A DNA stretch of 64,000 nt, taken from NCBI GenBank assembly GCA_024114885.1, contig CP099422.1:868001-932000 (forward strand), read 5' to 3'. The notes below the pieces were generated by a model, which had not been told where the DNA came from, made no database searches, and saw only the letters and a program-made list of their open reading frames with translations. This document shows positions 42,381-53,939 of this stretch, piece by piece; position 1 is the stretch's first letter; the number at the start of each line of letters is the position of its first letter. The DNA is from Septoria linicola (taxonomy: Eukaryota > Ascomycota > Dothideomycetes > Mycosphaerellales > Mycosphaerellaceae). The position numbers were made by a program, and so were the translations under genes.

Positions 42381-43905
42381 GGTTGTGCATACAGCTTGTT
42401 AAGATCGGCCGAAGTAGACTGCAGAGACAGATGCGCATTCAAGACACACAAGGGCAACTGCATCTGGCTGGCCGATCATTGTTAGTAGTCGCAGCAGAGC
42501 CTGCAGGACGTACTGGGCTCGAGGCTGAGTAACCAATGATGAAGGCATGATGGATGCCCTTGCCTGTTGACAGCCCGATCCAGCGCAGATCTTACAATGC
42601 CGTTGGTTGGTAAGAGCAATACTCTTCGATGCCATACACAATGAGGCTGTCTCGACTGTGAGGAACAGTCTGTTCTGAGACCCGTCTCACAAGGCTTTGA
42701 ATGTGCAATACAGATTTGGCGCCAGACCTTCGAATCAATTGATGATTGCCATATGCGGGGATGTTGATTACATCGTCACTTCGTCTTCTGACTTCGCCAG
42801 AGACATATTGCATAGAATCAGTACACTCACAACGGCCCAGTATCGAGGTTTTAGGCCACAAGAACCTGCAATTAGCGGAGTCATGCTACCCGGGATTTGC
42901 ATACGCTCCTTGATGCTGTCGTTCTAGAAGCTCTGCCTACCTGTTCGCGTGACATCGCCAAGTCCAGCTATCGAATGTCGATTTTCAACATCCACCTGGC
43001 CACAGAGCACAGCATTGGCCTCATGAAATCGTCGTCGGCCTCTTCCTCGGCTTGAGAGGAAGAGAAGCTGCGAGCTGCCTGACACGGCTTAACACCTGGC
43101 CAGTGAGCGGTGACTCGGGTGAATCCAGTAGCTCTGACGCCGCGTATCTGCCGCAGCCAGCTCAGTGGAGGGGCTGAGTACAGAGCAAACGACACAAAAT
43201 GATCGATGGTGCTCGTGTTGGTACAATAGCGGCGCGAGAAAGTGCAAACAGCAAGGGCAGATGGGCAGGATGCAGTTTGGCGCAGTTGGAGGTGGAGTCG
43301 TCGAAGGAAGCGTTTCATGCTATATTTGAGCTGTGGCCGTCATGTTGGCGGAGGTTGGATGCACATCTTCGGCTTGGCGGCTCGTCTCTCGGCAAGAGGC
43401 GTGTACCATGAGTACTCAGTGACCTGGCCGATAGCTTTTCCTCTGCTTCTTCGTTACGTCGAAAGAGTCACACGTGCGAGAAGAAAGAGTCTAGCAGCAG
43501 GACGAAGAACGAAATAGACGCGACGCGGCGTTCCATATAATAATCTCCCATATCCACCACGACTCCCGTGATACGCAACGGGCGAAAGCTTGAGTCGAGA
43601 AGACGTAACGGCCCGCCAGACTACTCTCTCTCCAGACTACGCTGCTCTCACCTGCTATACCGCTCCGCTCCTGCCTGCGACCATCGGCACACGACGCGAT
43701 TGTGCTACCGCTCTTGCCTCAACGACATCAACCAGCTGACTTCCACATCCAACCATAATTCCTCCTTCCTGCTTCATTGGGAGTCAGCCACGCGCTCCCA
43801 CGCTCGCTACCTTCCTCGGTCACGGCACCCACCTGTGATGCCGAAGCACTACGATTTCATTGCGACGCACACAGCAGGGCAGGCGCTGCCTCTGCACTCC
43901 GTAAC
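42381..43905. other. Divergent intergenic region and PDK1 leader
   Basis: 1.5 kb between the disordered-protein gene and the PDK1-like gene. The best frame, 42968-43318 on the minus strand (116 codons, Arg- and Ser-rich), has no domain pattern. Bases from about 43,560 are CT-rich and belong to the PDK1 leader. Confidence 0.45.
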
Positions 43906-46654
43906 ATGAGCGCTGGCGACCTCTCGCTCTCGCAGTCGCTGGGCGGCCTGCGAATTGCCAATCCGGACAACGATGTGACCTCGCCCACTTCGCCCACGAC
44001 GCCCACCTCTCGACCGCCTCCGCCGTCATCGCATTCCTCCGAGAGCACTGTCACCGATGCACGTCGGGGCAATCTGCTCTCCCTGGCTGGCGAGCCCGGA
44101 GCAGGCGGAGGACCAGAGTCTGGGATGGACTCCGGATTGGAATCCAACCCAAACGACTATGAGGTGCAGGCCGGTGACGTCCAGCAGCAAACTTCACAGC
44201 CGAGGCGCTCGCCATCGGTACAGCAAAACCAGTATTCCTCGGACTCCAGGCTAGTGCACCGTTCGAGCATGCACTTGACACACCAGGCGCAACAGCAAGC
44301 GCAATTCCCGGGCTACAACCCTCAGTTTCGGAACCCCAGCGTGCAAAGCATATCTCAACAGCGAATGAGCGGAATGTACAGCCAGGTCAACAACTCGCAA
44401 AGTTCAGGCATTTCACATCAGAGTGGATACAGATACAACGACGAAATGGCCGCCATGTCCGATGGCAGTGGAGGACTGGCGAGAAGCGGATCACGATCGG
44501 CACGAACAGCATTAGCAGGGGCCATTCCTACAAGAGAAGCTAGTAGATCCTACAGGCAGCCCGGCCCCCCGATGAATGGAGGTGGCAATGGGCCGTTACC
44601 ACCACGTAGGAACTCGGGAAGAGGCAGGGCTCCAACATCGGGCTCATCATCTACAGGAGGTTACGACGGTGAGGGCCAACCATACGCTGGATCAGCTCCA
44701 ATGCCCAGGTCAAGAGACGAGTGGGACGAGCGAGGTGCCGCGATGGGAACTCGAAAGGAAACAGATGCAAGCTCGCAGTCATCCCGAATTGTTAAGAAGG
44801 GAGTCAAGGACTTCAACTTCGGACGCACACTTGGCGAAGGGTCGTACTCAACTGTATTGGCCGCTACTGACAGGCAGAACCTCAAAGAGTACGCGATCAA
44901 AGTACTGGACAAGAGGCACATCATCAAGGAAAAGAAGGTCAAGTATGTTAACATCGAGCGGGACACATTGAATCGCCTGACAGAGCATCCGGGCATTGTA
45001 CGACTGTACTACACCTTTCAGGATGAACGATCGCTCTACTTTGTCCTGGACCTTGCAACCGGAGGCGAGCTTCTCGGTGTGCTTAAAAGGCTGGGATCGT
45101 TCGACATGGAGTGCACGAGGTTCTACGGCGCCGAGATATTGGACAGTATAGCATACATGCACAGCCGCGGTGTGATCCATCGCGATCTGAAGCCGGAAAA
45201 CGTTCTGCTGGACCGTGAAATGCACGTCAAGATCACCGACTTTGGCACAGCCAAGATCTTGCCCGAACCTGATCGTAACGGATCCAATGCACCCGGAGGT
45301 CCTAGTGGCCGACCTACTGATGGCGCTGAGACAGATCGAGCTGTCTCCTTCGTCGGCACAGCAGAATACGTGAGCCCAGAACTGTTGCGCGACAAGAACG
45401 CGTGCAAAGCATCTGATCTATGGGCATTCGGCTGCATCATCTACCAACTTCTTGCTGGAAGGCCCCCCTTCAAGGCTGCAAATGAGTATTTGACTTTCCA
45501 GAAGATCTTGGCTTTGGACTACACTTTTCCTGATGGCTTCCCAGAAGTCGCAAGAGATCTGGTAGAGCGGCTACTGGTTCTGGAGCCGGAGCGCCGGCTA
45601 CCTGTGGAGCACATCAAAAGTCACAGATTCTTCGATGGAGTACAATGGGGCAAATCCTTGTGGCGACAGAAAGCACCGCGTCTGAAAGCACACATCCCAC
45701 CTCCAGCACAACCCATCAAGCTCAACGGCACAAGTGTCAGAGTGGGTGGCGGCGGGGGCCTTGCAAGCTCCGCGGCAGCAATCGCTCTTTCATCTCAGCC
45801 TCAACAGACATCATCACAGCAACCACAACAACCGCAACAACCACAGACTCGACGGCCGCAACTGCAGAATGTGACTGAACTTCCGCCGCCCAGCCAACTA
45901 GACATTGATTGGTCACCAGTGCTTACGCACAATAACGAGAGAATCCTCAAATTGGGAAACCTGGTCATAACAGCAACATCTCAATCCAATAGCCCAACAG
46001 GAAAGAATGGCGAGGGACAAACTCCGACGGAGAAGCCCAAATTCTCGCGTTTCTTTAGCGGTAACACAACCAAGAAGCGCGAGAGACTTGTGCTCATCAC
46101 ATCGTATGCCCGCCTCGTGGTAGCCCCAGCTGGCGGTAACGAGAAGAAGTCGAAGATGGAGATCAACCTCGCTGCTAGCAACGCAACTTGCAAAACTTGC
46201 GTAGACTCCAAGGGGTTGACCTACTGGACAATTGATACTGTAAGTTCTCGGTCTCACTCTTGACTTCCTAGTGCTAACCTGTGATCAGCGTGACAAGCAC
46301 TACATTCTCGAGGACCCTCGTGCGACAACATCCGATCCTGCTGGCAGCAAGTACTCAACGCAAGAGTGGCTTGATTGCGTGGAACAGGCAAGAGAAGTGG
46401 CCATTGCTACCTCCATGACCAATTCCTATTCTGGCGAATCTATGCTTAATGATCCATCGAACATGAGTTCACCGGCAGACTCTATGGGAGACGACGCTGT
46501 CATGCCTATGAGTGGACCCAGCGCGGGCGAGAGGCATGGTCACAATCTGCGCCACACCTTACGAAGAAATACCGACGAGGATGACCGGAGTCTAAAAGGG
46601 CGAAAGAGATTCAGCAAAAGGCATAGCAAGAGTGGGCTTGCAGCGGTATTCTGA
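43906..46654 (+). CDS. PDK1-type protein kinase (Pkh1/2, ksg1 homologue)
   Basis: Exons 43906-46239 and 46289-46654 (49-bp intron: GTAAGT donor, GCTAAC branch, ATCAG acceptor) encode 899 residues. The frame opens further upstream at a TTG; MSAGDLSLSQSLGGLRI is the first ATG. A disordered, Gln/Ser-rich N-terminus (1-300) precedes an AGC-type kinase domain (about 303-580). It has GEGSYSTV, HRDLKPENVLLD, DFGTAKIL and the activation loop SFVGTAEYVSPELL, typical of PDK1, with a 25-residue Gly/Pro insert before it. A Gln/Pro repeat tract follows, then a PH-like domain (about 665-815), with ERILKLGNLVITA and KRERLVLITSYARLVV, completed by exon 2 (HYILEDP...STQEWLDCVEQA). PDK1 phosphorylates the activation loops of Ypk/Pkc/Sch9-type kinases in sphingolipid and wall signalling. 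It is essential in yeasts. Confidence 0.93.
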
Positions 46655-47583
46655 TGATCGATAATGCATCACAATCGGGAGCCACGGGAGCACGTGTGCT
46701 TCCATATACAGCGACAAGGTGTCCGCAGCCTTGCATAATTCGCTTGCTATTTCGCAGCAGGGGACGACTCGTCTTATGTGAGACACATACAACCAATACA
46801 ACATCCATCCAATTCATGACGATACGACCAAAACCCTACATTGTCTGCACGCAGCGAATCTGAAATTTTACTTTGTCCGCACTCTGCTACCTGGGACCTT
46901 ATCGGAAACGCATGGTCCGGAGTGCTTTTATCGCGAGTGAGCAAGCGATCAAGCGAGCCGGCGTTGTGAGCGTGTCTTCTGCGTACCGCACCATGGCGAG
47001 TGTGTTTGGGCGGATGTGTTCTCTCGATAGCATAGAAACCCTTTTTTGGTGTACAGAGTACGTACAACTAGCTAGCTAGCCTGAGATAAAGCGGATCGAG
47101 ATGAGAAAACGCAGATTGAGCAGCAGTACTTACTACCTACACTAACCACCCCAGACATAGATACATGCAATTTTCTCAGTGCTCAGTGACTGCGATGTGT
47201 TTTGCGTTCCTATCTCTCAAGTCAAGAATGAAATTAATGAATGGGAGGAAGGTCAGAAGGCACGATGCTGCTGCTGGAAGGCGAGACAATTTTCAATTTT
47301 ATTCACTCGCCACGCTCATCTTCATTTTTGATGCAGAGCGAACTGCGGCATTTACTTTTTGATGCATCTTGCGCTCTCGTTGGTATCATAAAAAAGAGGA
47401 CTCTCCTCAACCTCGACTTTCTTCCCCCATGGTTGTTATCCCTCCTCCATCCGAATGGCCACAACGCCGCGCTATAGCAAGTTCATGCATTGCCTCTCAC
47501 TCCCCGTCTCCCGTCGTCTTCTCTCTCGTTCCTGATCAGAAAGCGTTTCCACGACACATGAGTGACTGACTTCCTGTGTCTGT
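46655..47583. other. Convergent intergenic region
   Basis: 929 bp between the 3' ends of the PDK1-like gene and CSE1. Slightly AT-rich, with a CTAGCTAGCTAG run near 47,067-47,080. No gene or RNA recognised. Confidence 0.5.
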
Positions 47584-50555
47584 TCACCCCGACATGACCT
47601 GCTCCAGCGCCGCCTTCATATCCGCATTCAGCTTTTCGTTCACAAACTGTGCGATGCGACCATTATGTCTCTGATCTGCTTCTCTCAGCGTCGTGCCGAC
47701 CCACGCTTTGACATCCTGCACTTCCGGCCAGGGGTCCTGCGAAGGGCGCTTGCAAGTACTGAGTTGCGTAAACGCCGCGCCAAATCCGAGCTCGTCGACG
47801 TCGCGGTCTTCGATCACATTGTCGTCGGCAGCCGGGGGGAGAGGCGGGTTGATGAGGAGTTTGAGGAGAGCTTCGCAGGTGATGGTCCAGCCGCGCTTGG
47901 CGTAGCGATCGACGAAGGCTTGGCTGTCAGCCAGAGTGCGTGTGAGGGATATGCAAGCTGTCTTGCGGTCGAAGGGACGGCTGAGTTTTTGGGTGTCCGG
48001 GAGGATGATGCCGGTGTAGAGAGGGGTGAAAGCGTTTGCTTGAACGGCGTCCGCTTTGGCGATGAAGAAGTCCGCGCCGAGTCCTTGAGTGGTAGAGGCG
48101 GAGACGAGGTGATAGAATCGTACGAAGCGGAGGGTGATCTGCTCGGTTTTGGTTGCGGTCAGGCGGTGGAACATGAGCTGGAGCATGGTAGCCCAGTAGT
48201 TTTCGAGTGCCGCGGGAGGGAAACTCTTGACGACTGTTTCGATGATGTCCATGGCGTAGCCTTCATAAGCCTTGCTTGCGACGAGCTTCTGGAATATGGA
48301 CAGTACAGCTTCTGTCCGTCCGGCTTCTACGATCTGTTGGGCACCGCGAGGAATGATTTCAAGGAGCAGTCGTGTCAACGCTGGGACGTTGCCTTTGCTG
48401 TCCCACATGCTTGGTGTCAGAATAGGACCAACAAGCTGCTGGAAGTTGCCGGAAATGGTGCCTGATGGGTTGCTTGCCACAATCTGAGCGTAGAGTTGGA
48501 AGATGTAGGGCGTGAACTCGTCGACTGATGACTGGAGGACCTCCATGAAGATTGGAAACAACGTGCTCTCGACCTTGTCCGGCTGACTAGGCCCAGCGAA
48601 CCGAATGGCGGCACCAAGCGACTCGAAGTGGTAGTAGTAGAACCCGGGATTTGAAGGGTTGTGGCGGATGACTTTTGTGATATTGACCAGATTCGTCAGA
48701 ACAAGATCCAGGATTGGGACGATGCCCTCGCGAATGACGATGAGCACTCGCATGACACACTTCATCAAGAACTCATTCTCTTGCACTTTCTCGGGCTTGG
48801 TATCCTTCGTGATGAGCGTGAATAGATGTTGAAGCAGATCCTTGGCCAGTGGTATCGTGCTCTCGCGGGGGATGATGGGTTGTCGCTGGTCATCGGTGAG
48901 GTATAGCGCTCGGTCCACTGCTACGGCCGCATACGTGTAGACAACGTAGTTGGAGGAGTTGAGATGCTGAACAAGCAGCGGGAATGCTGCTTGCCATTGA
49001 TCCGCCGACAGAATGCTGCGGAAAATGTACAGGTACTTGATCGCGTCGACTTTGAGAAGAGGTTCAGCATTGGCGTTTGTCAGGTCTTCCGCAATATTGG
49101 TCTGGAAGAAGTCGATAACATTCACGTTCGGGTTAACACTCAGAACACCCTTGGCCGCAGTTGCTGCACCCTTTGCCGCGATCGACGAGAAGAGGTGCAC
49201 TGCTGTGTCCTTGGATTTCCAGTTCCCGCTCCGGTCTTTGGCATAATCTGCAAGGAAGTGATCAATGTACCGATTGACCACATCCGTTACAGGCTTTTCG
49301 AACTGCTCTTGGAGCTTTCGCAAAAAGTTCGTGGCAGCTCTCCGTCTAGTGTCTTCGTCTGAGCCCTCCAAATCTCTTCGAATGTACTCAATCGGTTCGT
49401 CCTCGAATGTCTCGATATCCGATTCTCTCAGCGACAAGTTTGGGATCACGACCTTTTCCGTGACCTGCCCAAGTACATCGGCATTGTTGAAGCTCTGCGC
49501 GTGCTCTGGTATGCTTGCAATGGTCGTCAAAAACTCCAAAGCTCTACTTACGACCAAATCGTATTTTGCTTCTGGCCCAATGTTGGTCAAGAACGTCCAA
49601 GACGTGCCAATGAATTGTGGCACATGTGGCCTGAACTCATCGTCGTACTTCCGCGTGTATAGGTTGAGCACCTTGAAGACACCCGCTCTTACGTATTCCA
49701 ACGGTCCTGCCTCCGCATCGTCGTCGGTATTGAGTGCAGCATTCTCATAGGTGAGGTATTTGTGTAGCAGTCCCGAGACTGCAGGTAGTGCCTCTTCGAA
49801 TTGTGGTGGCATATCGTGGGTGGACAAATCGTAAACGAGTTTGAGGATTAAGTCCAGAGTAGTGTAGTGCGCCTTGAGCACCTCTGGATTGCTCTGATTT
49901 TGGGTGATCTGTCGGTCGGTGTTCTCCCATAGTTGCAAGAAAGGCGAGGCGAATTTCGTGAGGACGTGGTTGATCTCGGTATACAGCTCGTCAGATCGGT
50001 AAAGTGGCTCCCATCGTTTGAAGATGGAGTGAGCCACTTGTAGGACGCCGTTGTTGACGGTAGCATTGTCGGGCGTCAATCGCGAGACCAGATCGTCGAC
50101 CAATGTGTTCCATCGTTCCCAGAAATCGCTGTCTGCAATGACACTGATGGCATCTCCCAGCTGCGACTGAATTTGAGGTGGTACTCGTACCATCAATCCA
50201 ATTAGTTCACTTTTGATCGTTGTCACCTCATTGTCCGGCAGCTTGTGCGTTCCATTCTCGTCGACCCAATTCCGCTTGACAAAGTTCTTGAAGAACAGTG
50301 CGCTTGCTAATCGTGTGGCCACGGGAAATGAATCGGTGGCGACAATTTGCAGGAGAGATAGCGAGAAGCCGGGCTTGGCCTCTTCGGCTTTCAGTGAAGA
50401 CTCAGCTGTGAAGTGGTCAGTCAGTTAGTCGTTCCAACGCAGAGCAATAAATGTCCGAAGATGGTGGGACATTGCTAAAGCATACCTTGAGCTCGTCGTG
50501 TGGGATCCAGACTGGCACTGAGCAAATCTCCCACATGCTGCAACGACACCGCCAT
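47584..50555 (-). CDS. CSE1: Importin-alpha re-exporter CSE1 (CAS, exportin-2)
   Basis: Exons 50486-50555 and 47584-50405 (80-bp intron: GTATGC donor, CTAACTGAC branch, TTCACAG acceptor) encode 963 residues, the normal length. Exon 1 gives MAVSLQHVGDLLSASLDP and joins at Ala to ESSLKAEEAKPGFSLSLL. The N-terminal importin-beta domain continues with FPVATRLASALFFKNFVKRNW. The rest is HEAT repeats, including the conserved EYIRRDLEGSDEDTRRRAA insert and SNPSNPGFYYYHFESL-like segments (here RHNPSNPGFYYYHFESLGAA). CSE1 binds RanGTP and importin-alpha in the nucleus and returns importin-alpha to the cytoplasm. It is essential in yeast. Its promoter side faces the AT-rich block, only 225 bp away from the block's left edge. 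Confidence 0.96.
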
Positions 50556-50780
50556 TGTGATGGTGCAGTTCGAGTGGTGGAAAAGCGAGAGTTGGTGTAA
50601 TTTCTGGTGAGAAGAAAGATTGTGAGAGAAGCTCCAGAGCTTAGTTAACGGTGTTTACGGCTGACTGCACCATTGAATAAGCTTCGGGCACCCATCAGCA
50701 GTAGCCACTTCGCCAAGCCCCACTAATCCTTGATCAGCTCTAGCTCGCTGAACCCTTACATAATCGGCCCACGTGACGAT
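50556..50780. promoter_or_regulatory. CSE1 promoter squeezed against the AT-rich block
   Basis: 225 bp of normal composition separate the CSE1 start codon from the outer repeat. The essential gene's upstream region is therefore very short or extends into the repeat block. Confidence 0.45.
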
Positions 50781-50793
50781 AGGTACAATAAGC
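50781..50793. repeat. Left 13-bp flanking direct repeat of the AT-rich block
   Basis: AGGTACAATAAGC. An identical copy lies at 63537-63549. Composition changes sharply just inside both copies, which fits a target-site duplication of the outer element. Confidence 0.65.
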
Positions 50794-51658
50794 CAAATTT
50801 TCGATTTCTATTCCTTGAACCTTTTATTACTTCTAGTAAGATACGTAGAATCGATTATTCCTAGGATCGTTCTAGTAATTAATCTAAAGCTTTATCTGCC
50901 TTTATACTAAAAACAATAGTAAACGCCGATCTCTAGATTATCTCTTAAGTTACGAATAAAGAAATATTCTAGTAGTACTAGCCTATACTATAAGAGCTTA
51001 TTAAAGACTCTTTTATTAGTCTAAGAGTATATTACTAAAATCTACTCTAGTTATAAACTAATATATAATATAGCCTCTACTTATTATAATAATTACTCCT
51101 AGATATAGTCCTATAGTACTAATAATAGTTCGGCTTATATAAGACGTCCTTTTACTACTATAGTACCTTTAAATAGACGAAGAAGGATTCGTATATTATA
51201 TTAATATAGTAGGCGTTAAGGTTAGTATAGATAGTAAGCTAGTATACCTTCTATAGGTTAGTTTAATCCTATAATTACTCTAAGAATAGATCTAGAGACT
51301 AATCTTATAAGTTAGCCTTAATATAGTATACTTCGTATAAAAGAGTATCTAAAAGAAACTACTTATCTATACCTCTATAGTACTAAATACTAGAGGTAGA
51401 AATAGACTTATAGTAGTATTAAAAGGTACGAGTATATACTAGTACTCGATATAGCTATACTATATATAAGTATATTCTTTAAATACTAGGAGTAGGCTAT
51501 AATAAAATAGTAATATCTCGATAAGACTAAACTAAATATCCTTGTCTAAAATACGAAGGTAACCCTTATTATAATAATATAGCGATTTACTATAAAGATC
51601 GCCTATTCTCCTTAATACGATACGTATCGTCTAATATTTAAATTTAGAGTAGATATAT

Positions 51659-51967
51659 AATCTACGATCGATCTCTTAATTATTTAATAGATCGCTCGAT
51701 CTAACTAGAGTATAGATCTATAACGAGCCTAATAATTATAACAGTTTCCTTAAATATATAAATCGTCTAGAGTAGTACGAACCTCCTAATAGCGAGAATT
51801 ACTATATTCGAGTATATATTAAGGAATACTAGTAAGATATTAATCTTTTCGAGCCTCTACTATAGGAGCTACTTAACTAGATCGAAAATAAGAATACTAA
51901 TCTAGTACTAGCCTTAACGTATACTATTATCGAGAATACTTTAATATAGATATAAATATATAGTAGG
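51659..51967 (+). pseudogene. RIP-broken coding segment of outer element (left part)
   Basis: One frame reads about 100 codons interrupted only by TAA and TAG. Segments such as NYNSFLKYINRLEQYEPPN and LLNQIENKNTNLVLALTYT look protein-like. No domain recognised. Confidence 0.45.
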
Positions 51968-53030
51968 ATTAAGTAGTAGATTACGTAAAGGATTAGTCTA
52001 CTAATTAATTATAGAAGTACTCTATATTAACTCTACTAGAGGAAAGCTTATTAATATACTCTACGACGTTATCTTTAACTTAATTATTCCTTAAGACCTT
52101 ACTATATTAGCTTTTAAGTATACTATCTAGACTTTATATAAGATATATAAATATCTTCTACTACTTCTAACTAGGATACTATAACATTTAGTAGACTAAG
52201 TTAAGGCTATCGTTAGTCGAGTATATAATAGTATACTAATAATATATATATAAAGACTAAATAAGAGAATAATTATTAGATTAGTCTACTAATCGCTCCT
52301 AGCCTCCTTTCTCTACTCTAGATTTATTAAGGAGTTTATCTAGTTAAAGAACGCGTAGTGCCTTAGTAATATTCACTCGTTATTCGTTAATAAGTTAAGA
52401 CTTCGAGCGCTTATCTATTACGAGAAGCTACTATTCTATCTAAATAGTCTATATTTTATAGGTATTAACTTCGAATACTAGCGATAATTACTCGATCTAG
52501 CTTTATAATATATCCGTAGCTACTAGGACGACGAATATAGAGCTTAAGTTATCTATTTCTATAAACTATAAGCGTAAGCGTTTCTAAACTAAGAGATCTT
52601 TAAAATAGATATAAACTTTAAACGTATCTAATAGTAAGAGATAAATAAGGCTATCTTTATAGTAATAATAATTATAGATAGAATAAGTACGTATAATTAA
52701 TTATTAGATTACTCTATAGACTAATCTAGAGATTAGTCTATCTACTCTCGCACGTATATATAGAAGGCGAGACTATAGAGGCATATTACGCTCTTTATAT
52801 AAGGCTCTTTTATCTACTAAGTATCGCGACTAGCTACGAGGTTTAGTAGGTATATCTCCGAGTAGACCGTTTAGGATTTTAAGACGTTATAATTAATATA
52901 GGCCCTAGGTAGCTAAAAGATACGTCGATCGTTCTATAGATTAATTACGTAACTAATCCTAATTATAGGATTCGGTATATACTTACGATCTATTAACGTT
53001 AATTAACGGTCTTAGAGATAGTAAGTAAAG

Positions 53031-53191
53031 TAGATTTATATCTACTATAGGATCTATCTTAAACGCTCTATAGAGTAAATTAAGAGAATTAGTAATCTAG
53101 GCTATAATAGTCGAGAAGAGAGAATACTTAATATCCTCCTTATATCGTTAGAAGAGCGTTACGACGAAGAACTTACTACTATCTTAAGTAA
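53031..53191 (+). pseudogene. RIP-broken coding segment of outer element, cut by the Copia insertion
   Basis: The frame contains few stops (TAG/TAA only) and reads charged, helical sequence, for example SREERILNILLISLEERYDE, right up to the insertion point. No family recognised. Confidence 0.45.
53187..53191. repeat. Target-site duplication AGTAA, left copy
   Basis: Directly precedes the 5' LTR; the same five bases follow the 3' LTR at 59491-59495. Confidence 0.85.
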
Positions 53192-53469
53192 TGTTAAGAA
53201 TGTATCCTAGATAGTTAGTCTAGATATAGACTTCTAAGTATAGTTCTAGATGCCTAAGGCATCTACCTGAGGCTTAGTAAGAGGTATATCTTGCTTCTCT
53301 CTCTTCTCTTCTTAGATAACTAACTTAATCAACTTTATATTTAGTTCCTAGTATATTACTACTATACTATATATATAAGTCAGTTTAAGATTAATCTCCT
53401 ATTCTTCTTTACTACGCTATACCCTCCTTAACATTATATAGTATCTACAAACGCCCTCCACTTTTAATA
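53192..53469 (+). repeat. 5' LTR of the Copia element
   Basis: 278 bp, TGTTAAGAATG to CTTTTAATA. Its last bases are TTAATA where the 3' copy has TTAACA, a C-to-T change. Confidence 0.93.
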
Positions 53470-53484
53470 GGTTATAAGCCCGGG
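53470..53484 (+). promoter_or_regulatory. Primer-binding site, half-tRNA-iMet type
   Basis: GGTTATAAGCCCGGG directly follows the 5' LTR. It is complementary to the anticodon-arm region of initiator Met-tRNA (expected GGTTATGAGCCCGGG) except for one G-to-A change. Copia and Ty5 use such an internally cut tRNA. Confidence 0.8.
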
Positions 53485-53939
53485 TTTATATACTGAATAG
53501 GAGTAACCTATGTTAGTATAGGTTACTTGTATCCCTTATAGTTTATAGAAAACATTTAGAGCCTAGAAGTTTCTCTAACTATATTACTAACGAAGCTAGT
53601 TTGCACCTAGTAGTATATAAGTTAGTAAAGATCTCTATAAGACAGTAGTGTGTTTCTGCTTTATTAATACCTACCTAGTTCTCTACTATTATACCTAGTA
53701 TTACTAGAGTTAGAAGAGGCTACTTAGCCTTCCTACTACCTAGTAACAGAAACTCTACTAAGAGAGAAAGATCTGAGTCTTAGTAATTTCCTAAATACGA
53801 GGAATCCCTATCTCTTAGAGCTAGTCTCCCTACTACAAGAAATTACCCTTCTCTAGAATCCTTAGCTGGTCTGAAGTATTCTACTAATTATTTATTCTAT
53901 TTACCTATTTCTATAATAGACTAAGAGGACAAGAAGAGC

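Noticed and set aside
42968..43318. 116-codon minus-strand frame with a basic N-terminus
   Set aside because: A mitochondrial presequence-like start, but nothing recognisable follows; likely chance.
47665..48465. 266-codon plus-strand open frame
   Set aside because: Antisense to CSE1 exon 2; sequence is low-quality Gly/Glu/Val-rich shadow.
50794..53186. Helitron-type or hAT-type protein in the left outer segment
   Set aside because: Some short stretches around 52,760-52,860 looked suggestive, but no Rep, helicase or transposase signature could be followed after undoing RIP.
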